DNA from: Pseudodesulfovibrio pelocollis
GTDB lineage: Bacteria; Desulfobacterota; Desulfovibrionia; Desulfovibrionales; Desulfovibrionaceae
Length of the DNA stretch: 34,439 bases
Assembly: GCF_030282845.1 (NCBI RefSeq)
Contig: NZ_JASTWE010000041.1
Coordinates: 1-34,439 of the forward strand
Reading direction: 5' to 3'
Made by a program: the position numbers and the translations under genes. The first letter of the stretch is position 1. Each line of letters starts with the position of its first letter. The notes beneath the pieces are model-generated. The model ran no database searches. It saw only the letters and a list, made by a program, of their open reading frames with translations, and was not told the DNA's origin. This document shows positions 17,396 to 25,105 of this stretch, in pieces.

Positions 17396-18231
17396 CCACG
17401 ACCAAGGAAACCAACGACTGGCGGGCCACCCTGCCCGAGGAATGGACCGTGCGCCTGACCGGCGAGGACGGCGAGGAGCGGGAAATACCCCTGCGCGAGC
17501 ACCCGGCCCTGGCCCGCTACGAGAGCAAGGACGAGGCGGTCAAGGCCCTGGTCCACGCCCAGAAGCTGCTGGGCAGGACGCCCGAGGGCTACATCCGCCT
17601 GCCCGGGCCTGACGCCAGCGAGGAGCAGGTGGCCGCCTTTCACGCCGCCCTGGGGCGGCCCGAGAGCCCGGACGGCTACACCCTGCCCGAACTGGATTTG
17701 CCCGAGGAGCTTGAGCTGCGCGAGGAGCTGCTCTCGGGCCTCAGGGCCAAGGCCCACGAGCTGGGCCTGACCGCGACCCAGGCGGCCGGGCTGTACGCGT
17801 GGTTCCTGCCCCTGGTGCTGGACGCCCACCACTGCCTGCGCGACGAGGCCCAGCGGCTGCGCGACAGCGAGCTGGAATCCCTGCGCGCCGTGCACCGGGG
17901 CGAGACCCCGCGCCTGCTCGACAACGCCCTGCGCGCGGCCGAGGCCATCGGCGGCGGCGACCTGCTCGACGCCCTGACCCGCACCGGCGCGGGCGACCGG
18001 GCCGCTGTCATCAGCGCCTTTGCCAAGATCGCGCCCCTGGTGCTCGAAAGCGGCCTGCGCGGCGCGCCCTCGGGCTGGGGCGAGGAACTGAGCCGCGACA
18101 CGCTGCGCGAGATGATGCAGGACCCGCGCTACCACGACCCGTCCCGCCGCGACGATACCTACGTGGCCAAGGTCCGCAAGGGCTTCGAGGCCCTGTACCC
18201 CGGCAACTACATCCCCGGCGGCCAGATCTAG
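17392..18231 (+). CDS. Phage scaffolding / capsid assembly protein
   Basis: A 279-residue, acidic, mostly helical protein. Its N-terminal part has the pattern common in podophage scaffolds: WRATLPEEW, KYxSKDEAVKALVHAQKLLG-like, YIRLPGPDASEEQVAAFHAA, LGRPESPDGYTLPELDLPEE. The C-terminal half has helices and a short basic end (VAKVRKGFEALYPGNYIPGG), suited to binding the inner capsid surface. Scaffolds guide prohead assembly and then leave. Position directly before the expected capsid gene supports the call. The ATG overlaps the previous stop. Confidence 0.75.
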   Translation: MTTTKETNDWRATLPEEWTVRLTGEDGEEREIPLREHPALARYESKDEAVKALVHAQKLLGRTPEGYIRLPGPDASEEQVAAFHAALGRPESPDGYTLPELDLPEELELREELLSGLRAKAHELGLTATQAAGLYAWFLPLVLDAHHCLRDEAQRLRDSELESLRAVHRGETPRLLDNALRAAEAIGGGDLLDALTRTGAGDRAAVISAFAKIAPLVLESGLRGAPSGWGEELSRDTLREMMQDPRYHDPSRRDDTYVAKVRKGFEALYPGNYIPGGQI

Positions 18232-18249
18232 CCGCGCCGCCCCACCACC

Positions 18250-18277
18250 CCGGGCCGGGGCTCGTCCCCCGGCCCGG
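18250..18277 (+). other. Strong hairpin between scaffold and capsid stub
   Basis: A perfect 11-bp stem (CCGGGCCGGGG at 18250-18260 with CCCCGGCCCGG at 18267-18277) and a six-base loop, with no T-run after it. Hairpins ahead of capsid genes in phages can stabilise or process the mRNA. Here it precedes the ribosome site of the capsid stub. Confidence 0.7.
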
Positions 18278-18296
18278 CCAGATAAGGGAAATCTAT

Positions 18297-18395
18297 ATGT
18301 TCGACGCATTCAATACTGACAAATACACCCGACTGCGCTACGACAACACCACAGGCGGGCAGAATCGCCAATTGCGCAATTCTTCACTTCTTTAA
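18297..18395 (+). pseudogene. 32-codon stub, probable remnant of the major capsid gene
   Basis: An ATG with an AAGGGAAA ribosome site opens a frame of 32 codons (MFDAFNTDKYTRLRYDNTTG to a TAA stop). It occupies the place where the major capsid gene follows scaffold in related phages, and a start with 'F-N-T-D' is seen in some capsid proteins. The frame ends 15 bases before a dispersed repeat element. I infer that a deletion or rearrangement at the repeat removed the rest. It could instead be a genuine tiny gene; the assignment to capsid is from position and a few residues only. Confidence 0.5.
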
Positions 18396-18410
18396 ACAGC
18401 ATCTTCCTAC

Positions 18411-18532
18411 AGGCTGTTCAAAAATGTTCGAGTGCAAGGCGCAAAAAAAGGGCAAGGCCGAAGCGTACTCAAGGTACGCGAGGGTTTGCCCTTTTTGAAG
18501 CAACGCAGCAATCGGGCGTTTTTGGGCAGCCT
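18411..18532 (-). repeat. Dispersed structured repeat, copy 1
   Basis: A 122-base element, inverted relative to copy 2 at 30201-30401. Its first 32 bases match copy 2 exactly (30370-30401 reversed). Its ends are themselves a diverged inverted pair (AGGCTGTTCAAAAATG and the complement AGGCTGCCCAAAAACG). Inside, AAAAAGGGCAA pairs with TTGCCCTTTTT, and GCGTAC-TCAAG-GTACGC forms an inner hairpin. The folded element ends in T-runs on both strands and could stop transcription both ways. It carries no reading frame of its own. Confidence 0.85.
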
Positions 18533-18579
18533 GCTATGCGGATGGTATGCATGAGCCGGTGCGCAAGGAGGGCGACCTG

Positions 18580-19278
18580 ATGAAAAAGAGCCGCACGAAC
18601 GCCCCTGCCGAAGACTGGTGGGTGACGGAAAAACCGCGCGACTGGGACCCCCGCGACCACGGGTTTGGGGTCACTCTCAACCACGACCCCGGCGGCACGG
18701 GGGATAAACCGGCCCGGCCCGGAGTTGCCCTGAGCACCGTGCCCTGGCAGAAAGAGGCCGTGGCCTTCGGAGCCGCCAACGCGAGCAAGCCCGCAGACGC
18801 GCAAGGGCTCGGCCTTCCGGGCGACACCAACGGCAGGCGCGCCCCCGGCGGCAGCCCCGCCCCGGCTCGCCCCCTCGGCTCCCTGCTCGCCCAGGGTTCC
18901 CAGGGCCTCCGGGCATTCGAGGCCAGCACCCCGGCCGCTGCCCAGGCCCCCCAGCGCAATTCGACCCAGGACGCCGAGGCCCTGAAACAATGGGAAAAGG
19001 GGCAGAAACCGGGGTCTGACGCAGAACGCGAGTCCGAATCATGGGCTTACAAGTATCTTCTCCGGGACATCTACAAACCCGACGGCCACCCAGACAAGGA
19101 GCGGGCACGAGAGTGGATAACGGGGGTCATGAAAGATGAAGCCGGTGGGTGGGGCCAATCAATGTTGCTGGCCAGCCCCTGGTATGCCGAGACCCTCAAA
19201 AAATACGGTGAAGGCAACGCGACGGCAAAAGATCTTTTAAAGGCGACCGGAAAAGGCATGCTCCCTCTGGTCCCATAA
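18580..19278 (+). CDS. Hypothetical protein, disordered N-terminus
   Basis: A 232-residue protein of no recognised family. The ATG at 18580 is chosen because AAGGAGG lies eight bases before it; an in-frame ATG at 18547 has no such site. Residues 1-145 are low-complexity, rich in Pro, Gly and Ala. The C-terminal 80 residues look folded (WAYKYLLRDIYKPDGHPDKE, then REWITGVMKDEAGGWGQSML). There is no signal peptide or membrane segment. It sits just after the dispersed repeat and before three membrane-protein paralogues. It may be a virion-module gene left next to the lost capsid, or a later arrival. Confidence 0.6.
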   Translation: MKKSRTNAPAEDWWVTEKPRDWDPRDHGFGVTLNHDPGGTGDKPARPGVALSTVPWQKEAVAFGAANASKPADAQGLGLPGDTNGRRAPGGSPAPARPLGSLLAQGSQGLRAFEASTPAAAQAPQRNSTQDAEALKQWEKGQKPGSDAERESESWAYKYLLRDIYKPDGHPDKERAREWITGVMKDEAGGWGQSMLLASPWYAETLKKYGEGNATAKDLLKATGKGMLPLVP

Positions 19279-19290
19279 ACATAACTCAAA

Positions 19291-19309
19291 GGGGAGGCTA
19301 TGCCTCCCC
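19291..19309 (+). terminator. Perfect 8-bp hairpin after the hypothetical gene
   Basis: GGGGAGGC (19291-19298), loop TAT, GCCTCCCC (19302-19309). An A-run precedes it but only GACCATTT follows, so termination would be weak. It lies 12 bases before the chosen start of the first membrane paralogue and contains an ATG (19300) and a purine-rich arm, so it could also modulate translation. Confidence 0.5.
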
Positions 19310-19320
19310 GACCATTTGCC

Positions 19321-20046
19321 ATGAACAAACTCCTCATCCCCCTGCTGCTTGTTGCGCACTATCTCTTCCTGTTCAATACCAACGTATTCCCGAATCTCGA
19401 CGCATATCAGTCCACAAACGCACTGATCTGCTTCATGATCAGCACAATGGTTTACGGTGTCTCTTTTTTTGCAGTGGGCAGGGCGACATTCGTCCTTGCG
19501 TTCTGGTATTATGTGGCTGTATTCAACCTGTTGTCGTATCTGGAAATGATTCAACCGGGGATTCCTTTCATGATCGTGTCGGCCCTGGTGGTGGCACTCG
19601 TTTTAGGCATCACCAACACCATGCGTCAACAGCGGTCGATGCCTCTGCCGCAGACCCCTTTGCAACGGATATGCCTCGCCATGTGGATACTGGTTCTTGG
19701 CTTGACGGCGTTTTCCGTCTTTGCCTGGGCCAAGTGGAGTGCCGTGGACTCCCTGCGGTTCGCCGTTCCCGGCTCGCTCATCTTTGTCCTCACCCCGGCC
19801 ATGCGCACGGTCCACAAGTGGCTCACCCCGGTCCAGCTCTATCTGCTCTCGTGCATTGCCATCAATCTCGGGCTTCCAAACCTGACGCAATTCGACATAT
19901 TCAACACCACGACATCCCTTGCTTTTTTTGTGACCGTCGCCGCCTTCTGCACCCTGGGCTGGGCCTACGTGCGGTTTTTCATGGAAAAACGTGCGCAGCG
20001 CGCCACGGCCCGCCCCTCCGGACCGGGCGAGGAGCCCCGGGCATGA
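19321..20046 (+). CDS. Membrane protein paralogue 1 of 3
   Basis: A 241-residue integral membrane protein with about six or seven hydrophobic segments, beginning MNKLLIPLLLVAHY. Motifs shared with its two neighbours are NLLSYLEM near 69, SMPLPQTPLQRICLAMW near 106, LTPAMRTVHKWLTP near 157 and the final TLGWAYVRFF. A short basic, Pro-rich tail follows. The ATG at 19321 is chosen because both paralogues start MN(K/R)xLIPLL; a start at 19300 would add seven residues. I do not recognise the family. The TGA overlaps the next ATG (ATGA), so translation is coupled. Confidence 0.75.
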   Translation: MNKLLIPLLLVAHYLFLFNTNVFPNLDAYQSTNALICFMISTMVYGVSFFAVGRATFVLAFWYYVAVFNLLSYLEMIQPGIPFMIVSALVVALVLGITNTMRQQRSMPLPQTPLQRICLAMWILVLGLTAFSVFAWAKWSAVDSLRFAVPGSLIFVLTPAMRTVHKWLTPVQLYLLSCIAINLGLPNLTQFDIFNTTTSLAFFVTVAAFCTLGWAYVRFFMEKRAQRATARPSGPGEEPRA

Positions 20047-20771
20047 ACAAACTCCTCATCCCCCTGCTGCTTGTGGTTCACTACGCAGTTGTGACAAACG
20101 AACCTGTGATGACACAATTGCACGGCTATCACTTCATCAACGCCATGGCCTGCTTTGCCATCAGCACCGTGGTCTACGGCGCGTCGCTGTTCGAATGGCA
20201 CAAGGCAAAGCTTGCCATCACCTGCTGGTATCTGGTTGTGGCCTACAACTTGCTCTCATACCTGGAAATGACGCTTTCCGGGTCATGGTTCCTTCCCGCC
20301 TCGGCCGGGGTGGCGGCCCTGATTCTCGGCATCATCCACACCCTTTATCAAAAACAGGCGCTCCCCTTGCCGCGCACCCGGCTGCAACAGGTCTGCCTCG
20401 GCCTGTGGCTTTTGTCCCTCGGCATGACCGCATACACAGCATTTGCGTGGTCGCTGATAAGTCTCGACCATTCCCTTCAATACGCCTTGCCGGGATTTCT
20501 CGCCTTTCTCCTCACCCCGGCCATGCGCGCACCCCGCTTGTGGCTCACTCCGATCCAGCTGCTCCTGCTTTTCCACCTCGCCGCATGCCAGGGCATACCG
20601 AGCCTGACCGAGCTGGAGTTTACCGAGATCATGCGGATCATCGCACTGGGGTTCATCGTCTCCGGCTTTATTGCCCTCGGCTGGGCCTATGTGCGGTTTC
20701 TCGTCCAGCGAAGGTTTGAAAAACGACAAACGATGCACCCGGCCACGCCCAGCGAGGAGCCCCAGGCATGA
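20043..20771 (+). CDS. Membrane protein paralogue 2 of 3
   Basis: A 242-residue membrane protein, clearly paralogous to its neighbours: MNKLLIPLLLVVHY start, VVYGASLFEWHKAKLAITCW near 43, NLLSYLEM, ALPLPRTRLQQVCLGLW, LTPAMRAPRLWLTP and ALGWAYVRFL. Compared with paralogue 1 it lacks the conserved HKW and DSLRF residues (it has PRLW and HSLQY), so it may have diverged in role. GAGGAG lies eight bases before the ATG, inside the end of paralogue 1. It overlaps the next gene by four bases. Function is unknown. Confidence 0.75.
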   Translation: MNKLLIPLLLVVHYAVVTNEPVMTQLHGYHFINAMACFAISTVVYGASLFEWHKAKLAITCWYLVVAYNLLSYLEMTLSGSWFLPASAGVAALILGIIHTLYQKQALPLPRTRLQQVCLGLWLLSLGMTAYTAFAWSLISLDHSLQYALPGFLAFLLTPAMRAPRLWLTPIQLLLLFHLAACQGIPSLTELEFTEIMRIIALGFIVSGFIALGWAYVRFLVQRRFEKRQTMHPATPSEEPQA

Positions 20772-21463
20772 ATCGATTCCTCATCCCCCTGCTGTTCGTC
20801 GTTCACTACGCGATCTTCGTGTATCTTCTCCTGCTGATGACTCTTGACGACAGCCAATTCAAGGTTGCGGTGATCTATTTCACCATCAGCACCGGCGTCT
20901 ACGCCCTGTCCTGTTTCGAGTTGGGACAGGCAAAGCTGGCCGTTATTTTCTGGTACATCTTTGTCGCCTTCAACCTGCTGTCGTATCTGAACATCCTTAT
21001 TCGCGGCGTCTTTTTCATGATCGCGGCGGCACTGGTGGCGACATTGATTGCGCGAATTGTCCAAAATATCTACCAGAGACCGTCGCTGCCGCTACCCCAA
21101 GCCACCTTGCAGCGCATCGCTCTGGCCCTGTGGATCGGGGCGCTCGGGCTGGCCGCGTCTTCAGCTTCATCGTGGACCGCATGGAATGCACCGGATTCCC
21201 TGCGGTTCGCCATTCCCGGCTTGCTCGCGCTTCTCCTCACCCCGGCCATGCGCACGGTGCATAAGTGGCTCACCCCGGCCCAGCTCGCCCTGCTCATTCT
21301 CCTTGGCGTGTGCCACGGCCTCCCGGGCCTGGCTGATTTCGACATCATCGAGGCGACAACCCTCACGGCGCTGTGTGTCACCGCCGCCGCCTTCTGCACT
21401 CTTGGCTGGGCCTATGTGCGATTTCTGAAGGGTGAGAGGGGAGCGCGTGACCCTGCCGCTTGA
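20768..21463 (+). CDS. Membrane protein paralogue 3 of 3
   Basis: A 231-residue membrane protein of the same family: MNRFLIPLLFVVHY start, GVYALSCFELGQAKLAVIFW near 43, NLLSYLNI, SLPLPQATLQRIALALW, DSLRFAIPG, LTPAMRTVHKWLTP (identical to paralogue 1) and TLGWAYVRFL. The C-terminus is short and basic. Its ribosome site GAGGAG sits in the end of paralogue 2, copying the arrangement at the previous junction, as expected from tandem duplication including the junction. The stop codon lies in the predicted -35 box of rlmN. Confidence 0.75.
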   Translation: MNRFLIPLLFVVHYAIFVYLLLLMTLDDSQFKVAVIYFTISTGVYALSCFELGQAKLAVIFWYIFVAFNLLSYLNILIRGVFFMIAAALVATLIARIVQNIYQRPSLPLPQATLQRIALALWIGALGLAASSASSWTAWNAPDSLRFAIPGLLALLLTPAMRTVHKWLTPAQLALLILLGVCHGLPGLADFDIIEATTLTALCVTAAAFCTLGWAYVRFLKGERGARDPAA

Positions 21464-21487
21464 CACGGGGCCGGGTTGCATTAGTGT
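21460..21487 (+). promoter_or_regulatory. rlmN promoter, possibly giving a leaderless mRNA
   Basis: TTGACA (21460-21465), a 16-base spacer and TAGTGT (21482-21487). The start codon at 21497 lies only ten bases after the -10, and no ribosome site precedes it. Transcription would begin at or within a few bases of the ATG. The -35 contains the TGA stop of the preceding gene. Confidence 0.55.
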
Positions 21488-21496
21488 CTGGCTCGC

Positions 21497-22531
21497 ATGC
21501 AAAATCTCATCGAGCTGACCAAGAGCGACCTCGAAGCCTTTGTGGCGGACGAGCTGAAGGAGCCGCGTTTTCGCGCCGAGCAGATATGGCAATGGCTGTG
21601 GCAAAAGCGCGTGCGCGACGTGGCGGCCATGACCAATCTCTCCAAGCCCCTGCGCGAGAAGCTGGCGGCCATGGCCACCGTCGCCTGGCCCGAGGTGGCC
21701 AGGGTGCAGCAGAGCGGGGACGGCACCATCAAGTTCCTGCTGCGCCTTGGCGACGCCAAGCTGGTGGAGACCGTGCTCATCCCCATGCAGGACCGGTACT
21801 CGCAGTGCCTCTCCACCCAGGTGGGCTGCGCCATGGGCTGCACCTTCTGCAGCACCGGCAGGCTCGGCTTCGAGCGCAACATGACCTACGGCGAGATCCT
21901 GGGCCAGGTGCTGGTGGGCCGCCAGTATCTGGAAGACCGGAACATGAACCCGCTCAAGAACCTCGTGTTCATGGGCATGGGCGAGCCGCTGCTCAACCTC
22001 GACACCCTGCTTCAGGTGCTCGACGACCTGCCCTGCGAGCGCGGGCTGTCCCTGTCGTGGCGGCGCTCCATGGTCTCCACCGTGGGCTTTCCCGAGCAAC
22101 TGCGCATCCTGGGCGAGCGGGAGGTGGCCCTGCCCGCCATCTCGCTGCACGCGCCCACCCAGGAGCTGCGCGCCCGGATCATGCCCAAGGCCGCCCGGGT
22201 CCACCTCGATGACCTCATGGCCGCGCTCCGGGCCTATCCCATGCGCCCGCGTGAGCGCATCACCTTCGAGTATCTGCTGCTCAAGGATGTCAACGACTCC
22301 CTGGAACACGCCGACCAGCTGGCCCGGCTCATCGACCGCAAAAAGGGCAAGATCAACCTCATCGCCTACAACGCCATCGAGGGCATGCCCTACGAGGCCC
22401 CTGACCGCGACCGGGTGGAGGCCTTTGAGAAGCGGCTGTGGGACCACGGCCTGACCGCCTTCATCCGCCGCTCCATGGGCGCGGACATCAAGGCCGCCTG
22501 CGGCCAGCTCAAGGCCGCCGACACCGATTGA
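21497..22531 (+). CDS. rlmN: Dual-specificity RNA methyltransferase RlmN
   Basis: A 344-residue radical SAM enzyme that methylates C2 of A2503 in 23S rRNA and A37 in some tRNAs. The cluster motif CAMGCTFC places Cys at 111, 115 and 118. The GMGEPLLN motif and a C-terminal GADIKAACGQL follow, with the methyl-carrying Cys at 335. The N-terminal RAEQIWQWLW domain is typical. Length is normal and no residue is missing. It may be translated from a leaderless message, as described for the promoter. Confidence 0.95.
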   Translation: MQNLIELTKSDLEAFVADELKEPRFRAEQIWQWLWQKRVRDVAAMTNLSKPLREKLAAMATVAWPEVARVQQSGDGTIKFLLRLGDAKLVETVLIPMQDRYSQCLSTQVGCAMGCTFCSTGRLGFERNMTYGEILGQVLVGRQYLEDRNMNPLKNLVFMGMGEPLLNLDTLLQVLDDLPCERGLSLSWRRSMVSTVGFPEQLRILGEREVALPAISLHAPTQELRARIMPKAARVHLDDLMAALRAYPMRPRERITFEYLLLKDVNDSLEHADQLARLIDRKKGKINLIAYNAIEGMPYEAPDRDRVEAFEKRLWDHGLTAFIRRSMGADIKAACGQLKAADTD

Positions 22532-22668
22532 TCGCCCCGGATCAGCGCTTTTCCAAAAGTTGTATCGCCTCTACCGCCCTGCGGGTCGGCGCGGGCTTTT
22601 CAATGGGGGCGGACATGGGGTATGCTCGCCCGATCGCATGATCGCACCGGGCGCAAGGAGACCACCGC

Positions 22669-23478
22669 ATGGAGTATTTCGCCACCCTCTCCCCCATCAT
22701 CCAGGCCCTGCTGGCCACCCTCTTCACCTGGGGCATGACCGCCCTGGGCGCGGCCGTGGTTTTTGCGGGCAGGGATGTGAGCAAGCGCACCCTGGACATC
22801 ATGCTCGGCTTTGCCGCAGGCGTGATGATCGCGGCCAGCTACTGGTCGCTGCTGGCCCCGGCCATCGAGATGAGCGAACACATGGGCGCGTTCAAGTTCG
22901 TACCCGCGGCCGTGGGGTTTGTGCTCGGCGCGGCCTTCCTGCGGCTGGTGGACATCTTCCTGCCGCACCTGCACATCCACGCGCCCCGGTCCGAGGCCGA
23001 GGGTGTCAAGACCGGCTGGAACAGCTCTGTCCTGCTGGTGCTGGCCATCACCCTGCACAACATCCCCGAGGGGCTGGCCATCGGCGTGGCCTTTGGCGCG
23101 GTGGCGGCCGGGTTCGACTCGGCCACCCTGGGCGGGGCCGTGGCCCTGGCCATCGGCATCGGCATCCAGAACTTCCCTGAGGGCACGGCCGTGTCCGTGC
23201 CGCTGCGCAGGCAGGGACTGTCGCGCAAGAAGAGCTTCTTCTACGGTCAGGCGTCCGGCGCGGTGGAGCCCATCGCCGCGGTCATCGGCGCGGCCACGGT
23301 CTTTCTGGCCGAGCCCATCCTGCCCTATGCCCTGGCCTTTGCCGCCGGGGCCATGATCTTCGTGGTGGTGGAGGAGGTCATCCCCGAATCCCAGGCCTCG
23401 GGCTACGGCGATCAGGCCACCATGGGCTGCATCTTCGGCTTCACCGTGATGATGATCCTGGACGTGGCCCTGTCCTGA
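22669..23478 (+). CDS. ZIP-family metal transporter
   Basis: A 269-residue inner-membrane protein with about eight segments. The two metal-binding helices carry [11 protein letters not shown] (His130) and [11 protein letters not shown] (Gln167 in the place of a second His), the signature of bacterial ZIP proteins of the ZupT/GufA type, which bring zinc and other divalent metals into the cytoplasm. A further acidic segment, [11 protein letters not shown], is near 225. It starts at ATG after AAGGAGACCACCGC. No metal regulator is adjacent. It ends 16 bases from the convergent GNAT-nitrilase gene. Confidence 0.9.
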   Translation: MEYFATLSPIIQALLATLFTWGMTALGAAVVFAGRDVSKRTLDIMLGFAAGVMIAASYWSLLAPAIEMSEHMGAFKFVPAAVGFVLGAAFLRLVDIFLPHLHIHAPRSEAEGVKTGWNSSVLLVLAITLHNIPEGLAIGVAFGAVAAGFDSATLGGAVALAIGIGIQNFPEGTAVSVPLRRQGLSRKKSFFYGQASGAVEPIAAVIGAATVFLAEPILPYALAFAAGAMIFVVVEEVIPESQASGYGDQATMGCIFGFTVMMILDVALS

Positions 23479-23494
23479 CACACGGACTCCCGGC

Positions 23495-25033
23495 TCAATC
23501 GCCACCCTTCCAGCGCAGCTCGTAGAGATCGGTGCGGCGGCTCCTGACGTTGCGCACGCTGCCCTGGGTGCGCAGCTCCTTGAGCAGGTCCATGTCCACG
23601 TCGGTGATCAGGGTGGTCTCGATGCCCGGGGTCACCTCCGAGGCGATGGCGTCGTGGGGAAAGGGAAAGTCCGACGGCGTGAAGATGGCGGACTGGGAAT
23701 ACTGGATGCCCATGGTCTCCACCTGGGGGATATTGCCCACGCTGCCGGAGATGGCCACGAAGCACTCGTTTTCGATGGCCCGGGCCTGGGCGCAGCGGCG
23801 CACCCGCAGATAGCCGGTCTTGGTGTCGGTCCAGAAGGGCACGAGCAGCAGCTTCATGCCCCGCATGGTCTGCAGCCGGGCCAGCTCGGGAAACTCCACG
23901 TCATAGCAGATGAGAATGCCCACCTTGCCCACATCGGTGTCGAACACCTTGAGCTCGTTGCCGCCGGTGAAGGCCCAGTGGGCGTCCTCGTCCGGGGTGA
24001 TGTGCAGCTTGGACTGGCTGTCCCAGGTGCCGTCGCGGCGGCACAGATAGCTGACGTTGTAGAGCTTTCCGTCCTCGCTCAGTTCAGGCACGCTGCCCGC
24101 CACGATGTTGATGTTGTAGCTTAGGGCCATCTCGGTCATGGCCTGGCGCATGGGCTCGGTGTATTCCGAGAGCTGGCGCATGGCCTCTGACGGATGGCCG
24201 TCGTAGTGGCGGATGAGCGGCGCGTTGAGCAGCTCGGGGAAGAGCACGATATCGGCCTTGTAGTCGCTGACCGTGTCCACGAAGAACTCCACCTGGCGCA
24301 TGAACTCGTCGAAGTTCTCGAACCGGCGCATCTCCCACTGCACCACGCCGATGCGGGCGATGGACTTGGTGCGGCCCACCAGCCGCGTCTTCTTCTGGTA
24401 GTAGATGTTGATCCACTCCAGGAGCACGGCATTGCCACGCGATTGACGGTCGCCGGGCCAATAGTCGTCGAGCAGGGTGCGCACGTGGAAGTCGTTGGAC
24501 ATCTGGAAGGTGAGCACCGGATCGTACAGCTCGCGGTTCTTGACCTTGAGGATGTACTGCTGGGGCGACATCTCGGCCGAGACCTTGTGGTAGCCGGGGA
24601 TGCGGCCGCCGAGCATGATGCCCTTGAGGTTCAGGTTCTCCGCGATCTCCTTGCGCGCGTCGTACAGACGGCGGCCCAGGCGCATGCCCCGGTACTCCGG
24701 GTCCACGAAGACCTCGATGCCGTAGAGATAGTCGCCCTCAGGATCGTGGGTCGAGAAGGAATTGCGGCCGGTGACCTGATCATAGGAATGCTGGTCGCCG
24801 AACAGGCTGAAATCTATGACGATGGACAGGGCTGCGGCCACGGGCTCGCCGTTGTCCTCGATGCACACCTGGCCCTCGGGAAAGATCGAGGTCAGCAGGG
24901 CCAGCTGCTCGCGCGTCCAGAAGGTGTCCACGTCCTTGTAGATGCGGGCGTGAATGCGGCGCAGGGCCTCGTAGTCCTCGATGCGCAGGTGGCGCGTTTG
25001 CAGTTTGTGTTCGGTCTCTTCGGTCATGTCCAT
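23495..25033 (-). CDS. Fused GNAT acetyltransferase / carbon-nitrogen hydrolase
   Basis: A 512-residue two-domain protein. Residues about 15-200 are a GNAT domain (YGIEVFVDPEYRGMRLGRRL holds the acetyl-CoA loop). Residues about 225-490 are a nitrilase-superfamily amidase with the catalytic Glu in LFPELLNAP, Lys in SKLHITPDE and Cys in ILICYDVEFPEL. This fusion is a known bacterial architecture, but its substrates are undefined. It follows the codA-like gene by 72 bases on the same strand, so a shared role in nitrogen-compound breakdown is possible. Confidence 0.92.
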   Translation of the reverse strand: MDMTEETEHKLQTRHLRIEDYEALRRIHARIYKDVDTFWTREQLALLTSIFPEGQVCIEDNGEPVAAALSIVIDFSLFGDQHSYDQVTGRNSFSTHDPEGDYLYGIEVFVDPEYRGMRLGRRLYDARKEIAENLNLKGIMLGGRIPGYHKVSAEMSPQQYILKVKNRELYDPVLTFQMSNDFHVRTLLDDYWPGDRQSRGNAVLLEWINIYYQKKTRLVGRTKSIARIGVVQWEMRRFENFDEFMRQVEFFVDTVSDYKADIVLFPELLNAPLIRHYDGHPSEAMRQLSEYTEPMRQAMTEMALSYNINIVAGSVPELSEDGKLYNVSYLCRRDGTWDSQSKLHITPDEDAHWAFTGGNELKVFDTDVGKVGILICYDVEFPELARLQTMRGMKLLLVPFWTDTKTGYLRVRRCAQARAIENECFVAISGSVGNIPQVETMGIQYSQSAIFTPSDFPFPHDAIASEVTPGIETTLITDVDMDLLKELRTQGSVRNVRSRRTDLYELRWKGGD

Positions 25034-25105
25034 AGTGCTCCCGTCTTTGGCCCGGCAATGGGCGGGTTGTCTGTGGTCCTGGCGTGTGTCGTCGCGCTTC
25101 GCCTC

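Noticed and set aside
18411-18532. Reading the structured repeat as an insertion sequence or MITE with target duplications
   Set aside because: Neither copy is flanked by direct repeats and there is no transposase; a palindromic repeat family fits better.
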